Shown in pieces: positions 19,750-20,781 of a stretch of 20,781 bases of DNA (its first letter is position 1; each line of letters starts with the position of its first letter). The notes beneath the pieces are model-generated. The model was not told the DNA's origin and searched no databases. It was given only the letters and a program-made list of their open reading frames with translations. A program made the position numbers and the translations under genes. This DNA is from Exophiala sp. HKRS030 (taxonomy: Eukaryota; Ascomycota; Eurotiomycetes; Chaetothyriales; Herpotrichiellaceae). The stretch lies in contig JAHWDD010000050.1 of the NCBI GenBank assembly GCA_023897205.1, positions 1-20,781 of the forward strand, written 5' to 3'.

Positions 19750-20666
19750 CGTTGCTCACAAGGTGCGGCTGCAGCCGGCGTTAAGGACACGTGTCCTCTG
19801 CAGGGTCCGCGCTCGCCTTGTTTTCGCGCTCAGATGCGTCTTCTTGAATGGCAGTGTGTTCTTATATGAGTTAATTAAGCTCCAATAATTAACCAGCCTG
19901 TGAGGAACTAGCTACTTACGTTCTGTCACTGACCACTTCTTTAGTATTTCCGATCGACCAATCGCGGCTGAACAAGCCAAGAGAAAGATCAACCGAACCG
20001 TTCTGCCTATTCGTGGACACCAGCATCGGCCTCGAGTGGTGACAGCTAGCTTAGAATGACAGACCTTGAGAATGACGCTAGAATGACTAGCGGCAAGGGT
20101 CCCGGGAAAGAACGAGATTCCATTGTCTGCCCTCAGGGAGGGTCATGTGTGCCTCGTCCCTGGGTGCTCCGGCTGCAAGCCAATAGTTCATTGTCAGACC
20201 AGGTGAGCTTCCCCGGTCACGTCATGACACTTGTCATTTTGAAAAAACCGGGACCGGCATTTTCGGTACAATCCTCCGTACCAAGTACCGAGTGGGGAAG
20301 TGAGCGATGCACTGTTAGCTGTTGTGGAGCTAGGGGATTGTGGGAAGGTTGTGGGGGGTGATTTCGGGTTGTTGGTCGCTGGTATATGAAATGCGGCGAA
20401 GTTTTTGACCGAGAACCCAGCCGAGACCCGGCCGGGCGAGTACGAGTGCTCGTAGCCTTCCGGAGTCGCGGAGAGCGGATGGTGGATGGTAGATGCTGCC
20501 CCCCCAGGTTCAAAACCCCGCAGATCACAGTGACCTTCCCTACTGAAAAGATCGGTCAGCTCAACCTTGGGGAAAGTAGCGAGCTATTGTTCCCCCCTTC
20601 ACACAAGCCCCCTCGCAAAAGATTTGATTCCACTGTCACCCTCATTGTGAACATATTACAGCCACC
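19750..20666. other. LINE 5' flank and promoter region of the rightmost regulator
   Basis: No conserved coding content. The left part (to about 19900) may be LINE 5' untranslated sequence and includes the 12-bp palindrome GGACACGTGTCC at 19785-19796. At 20053-20087 the octamer AGAATGAC occurs three times with irregular spacing. The right part leads to the start codon at 20667 and should contain that gene's promoter; a C-rich tract at 20499-20505 and pyrimidine-rich stretches near 20590-20620 are typical of fungal promoters. A minus-strand frame at 20217-20528 has biased composition and I do not accept it as a gene. Confidence 0.45.
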
Positions 20667-20781
20667 ATGGCCGACCACCCCCGATCCAGCAAGCGCATGC
20701 GCGTTCCTGTGGCCTGTCGAAGTTGTCGGGACCGCAAATCTAGGGTATGGGACCCGAAAGACTCGTGGTCTACCGTCGAAC
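20667..20781 (+). CDS. Zn2Cys6 transcription factor, first exon only (cut by window edge)
   Basis: The start codon sits in a strong context (GCCACCATGG). The first residues are MADHPRSSKRMR, then VACRSCRDRKSR: the first two Cys of a Zn2Cys6 cluster (C-x2-C) and the six residues normally preceding the third Cys. Instead of a Cys codon, GTATGG follows at 20745, a usable 5' splice site, so exon 1 most likely ends at 20744 in phase 0 and the rest of the cluster lies in exon 2 beyond the window. Reading through would give VWDPKDSW, which does not fit the family. No defect is visible, so this may be the living gene at the edge of the dead block. Function and targets cannot be inferred from 26 codons. 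Confidence 0.82.
   Translation, partial: MADHPRSSKRMRVPVACRSCRDRKSRVWDPKDSWSTVE

Noticed and set aside
20217..20528. A 103-codon minus-strand frame upstream of the rightmost regulator
   Set aside because: Composition is biased (Pro, Ser, Arg, Thr), there is no family resemblance, and it lies in the expected promoter of the plus-strand gene.
20495..20530. A tRNA-like T-arm string (GGTTCAAAACC)
   Set aside because: No matching acceptor, D-arm or anticodon stem could be found around it on either strand.
1..20781. Strong RIP mutation as the general cause of decay
   Set aside because: Some stops fit C-to-T/G-to-A changes, but most lesions are indels, the sequence is not visibly AT-collapsed, and TAG at 7499-7501 is better explained from a Leu codon by a transversion. 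Indices were not computed, so a minor RIP contribution remains possible.
1..20781. Prokaryote-type systems (CRISPR arrays, phage, toxin-antitoxin, operons)
   Set aside because: No regular spaced repeats and no such protein families; introns and gene families are clearly fungal.

Overview
The window looks like chromosomal DNA of a filamentous ascomycete, probably Eurotiales/Onygenales-like. Evidence: short spliceosomal introns (49-124 nt) with GT donors, CTRAY-like branch sites and AG acceptors; Zn2Cys6 regulators; a full-size PDR-type ABC transporter; flavin monooxygenases; a Tad-like LINE; and the 16-bp palindrome TACGGAGTACTCCGTA, which I recall as common in Eurotiales genomes. Nothing is prokaryotic: no operons, ribosome-binding sites, CRISPR or convincing tRNA/rRNA genes.

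Layout. 383-2725 (-): Zn2Cys6/Fungal_trans regulator with six exons whose phases all agree, and one probable C-terminal frameshift. 2726-3731: divergent intergenic region holding the palindrome. 3732-7936 (+): PDR/ABCG full transporter with at least 13 lesions. 7937-9610: nothing recognised. 9611-10740 (-): heavily decayed second regulator. 11139-11544 (-): unidentified coding-like fragment. 11571-13324 (+): phenol-hydroxylase-type FAD monooxygenase with one frameshift and two nonsense codons. 13657-14590 (-): tandem-domain glyoxalase I relic. 14705-15300 (+): C-terminal remnant of a Baeyer-Villiger-type flavin monooxygenase. 15838-16846 (-): class II aldolase/adducin gene with three 1-nt indels. 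17418-18145 (-): C-terminal half of a questin-oxidase-like (DUF4243) gene with three internal stops. 18146-19749 (-): 5' part of a Tad-like LINE (ORF1 with zinc knuckles, then the start of an endonuclease ORF2), ending against the questin-oxidase relic. 20667-20781 (+): first exon of another Zn2Cys6 regulator, cut by the window edge and the only gene without a visible lesion.

Together, an exporter, regulators and several oxygen-dependent enzymes acting on aromatic or polyketide-like substrates, plus a glyoxalase and an aldolase, suggest a former cluster for making or degrading an aromatic or quinone-type compound. No backbone synthase (PKS/NRPS) lies in the window, so product and direction are unknown. 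Almost every gene is broken, mostly by small indels plus some stop substitutions, while intron boundaries remain readable. That fits relatively recent loss of constraint over the whole block. Some homopolymer indels could be sequencing errors, but the nonsense codons, larger deletions and lost catalytic residues could not all be. I found no clearly new type of biological system; the most interesting feature is this coherent dead cluster and its LINE junction.
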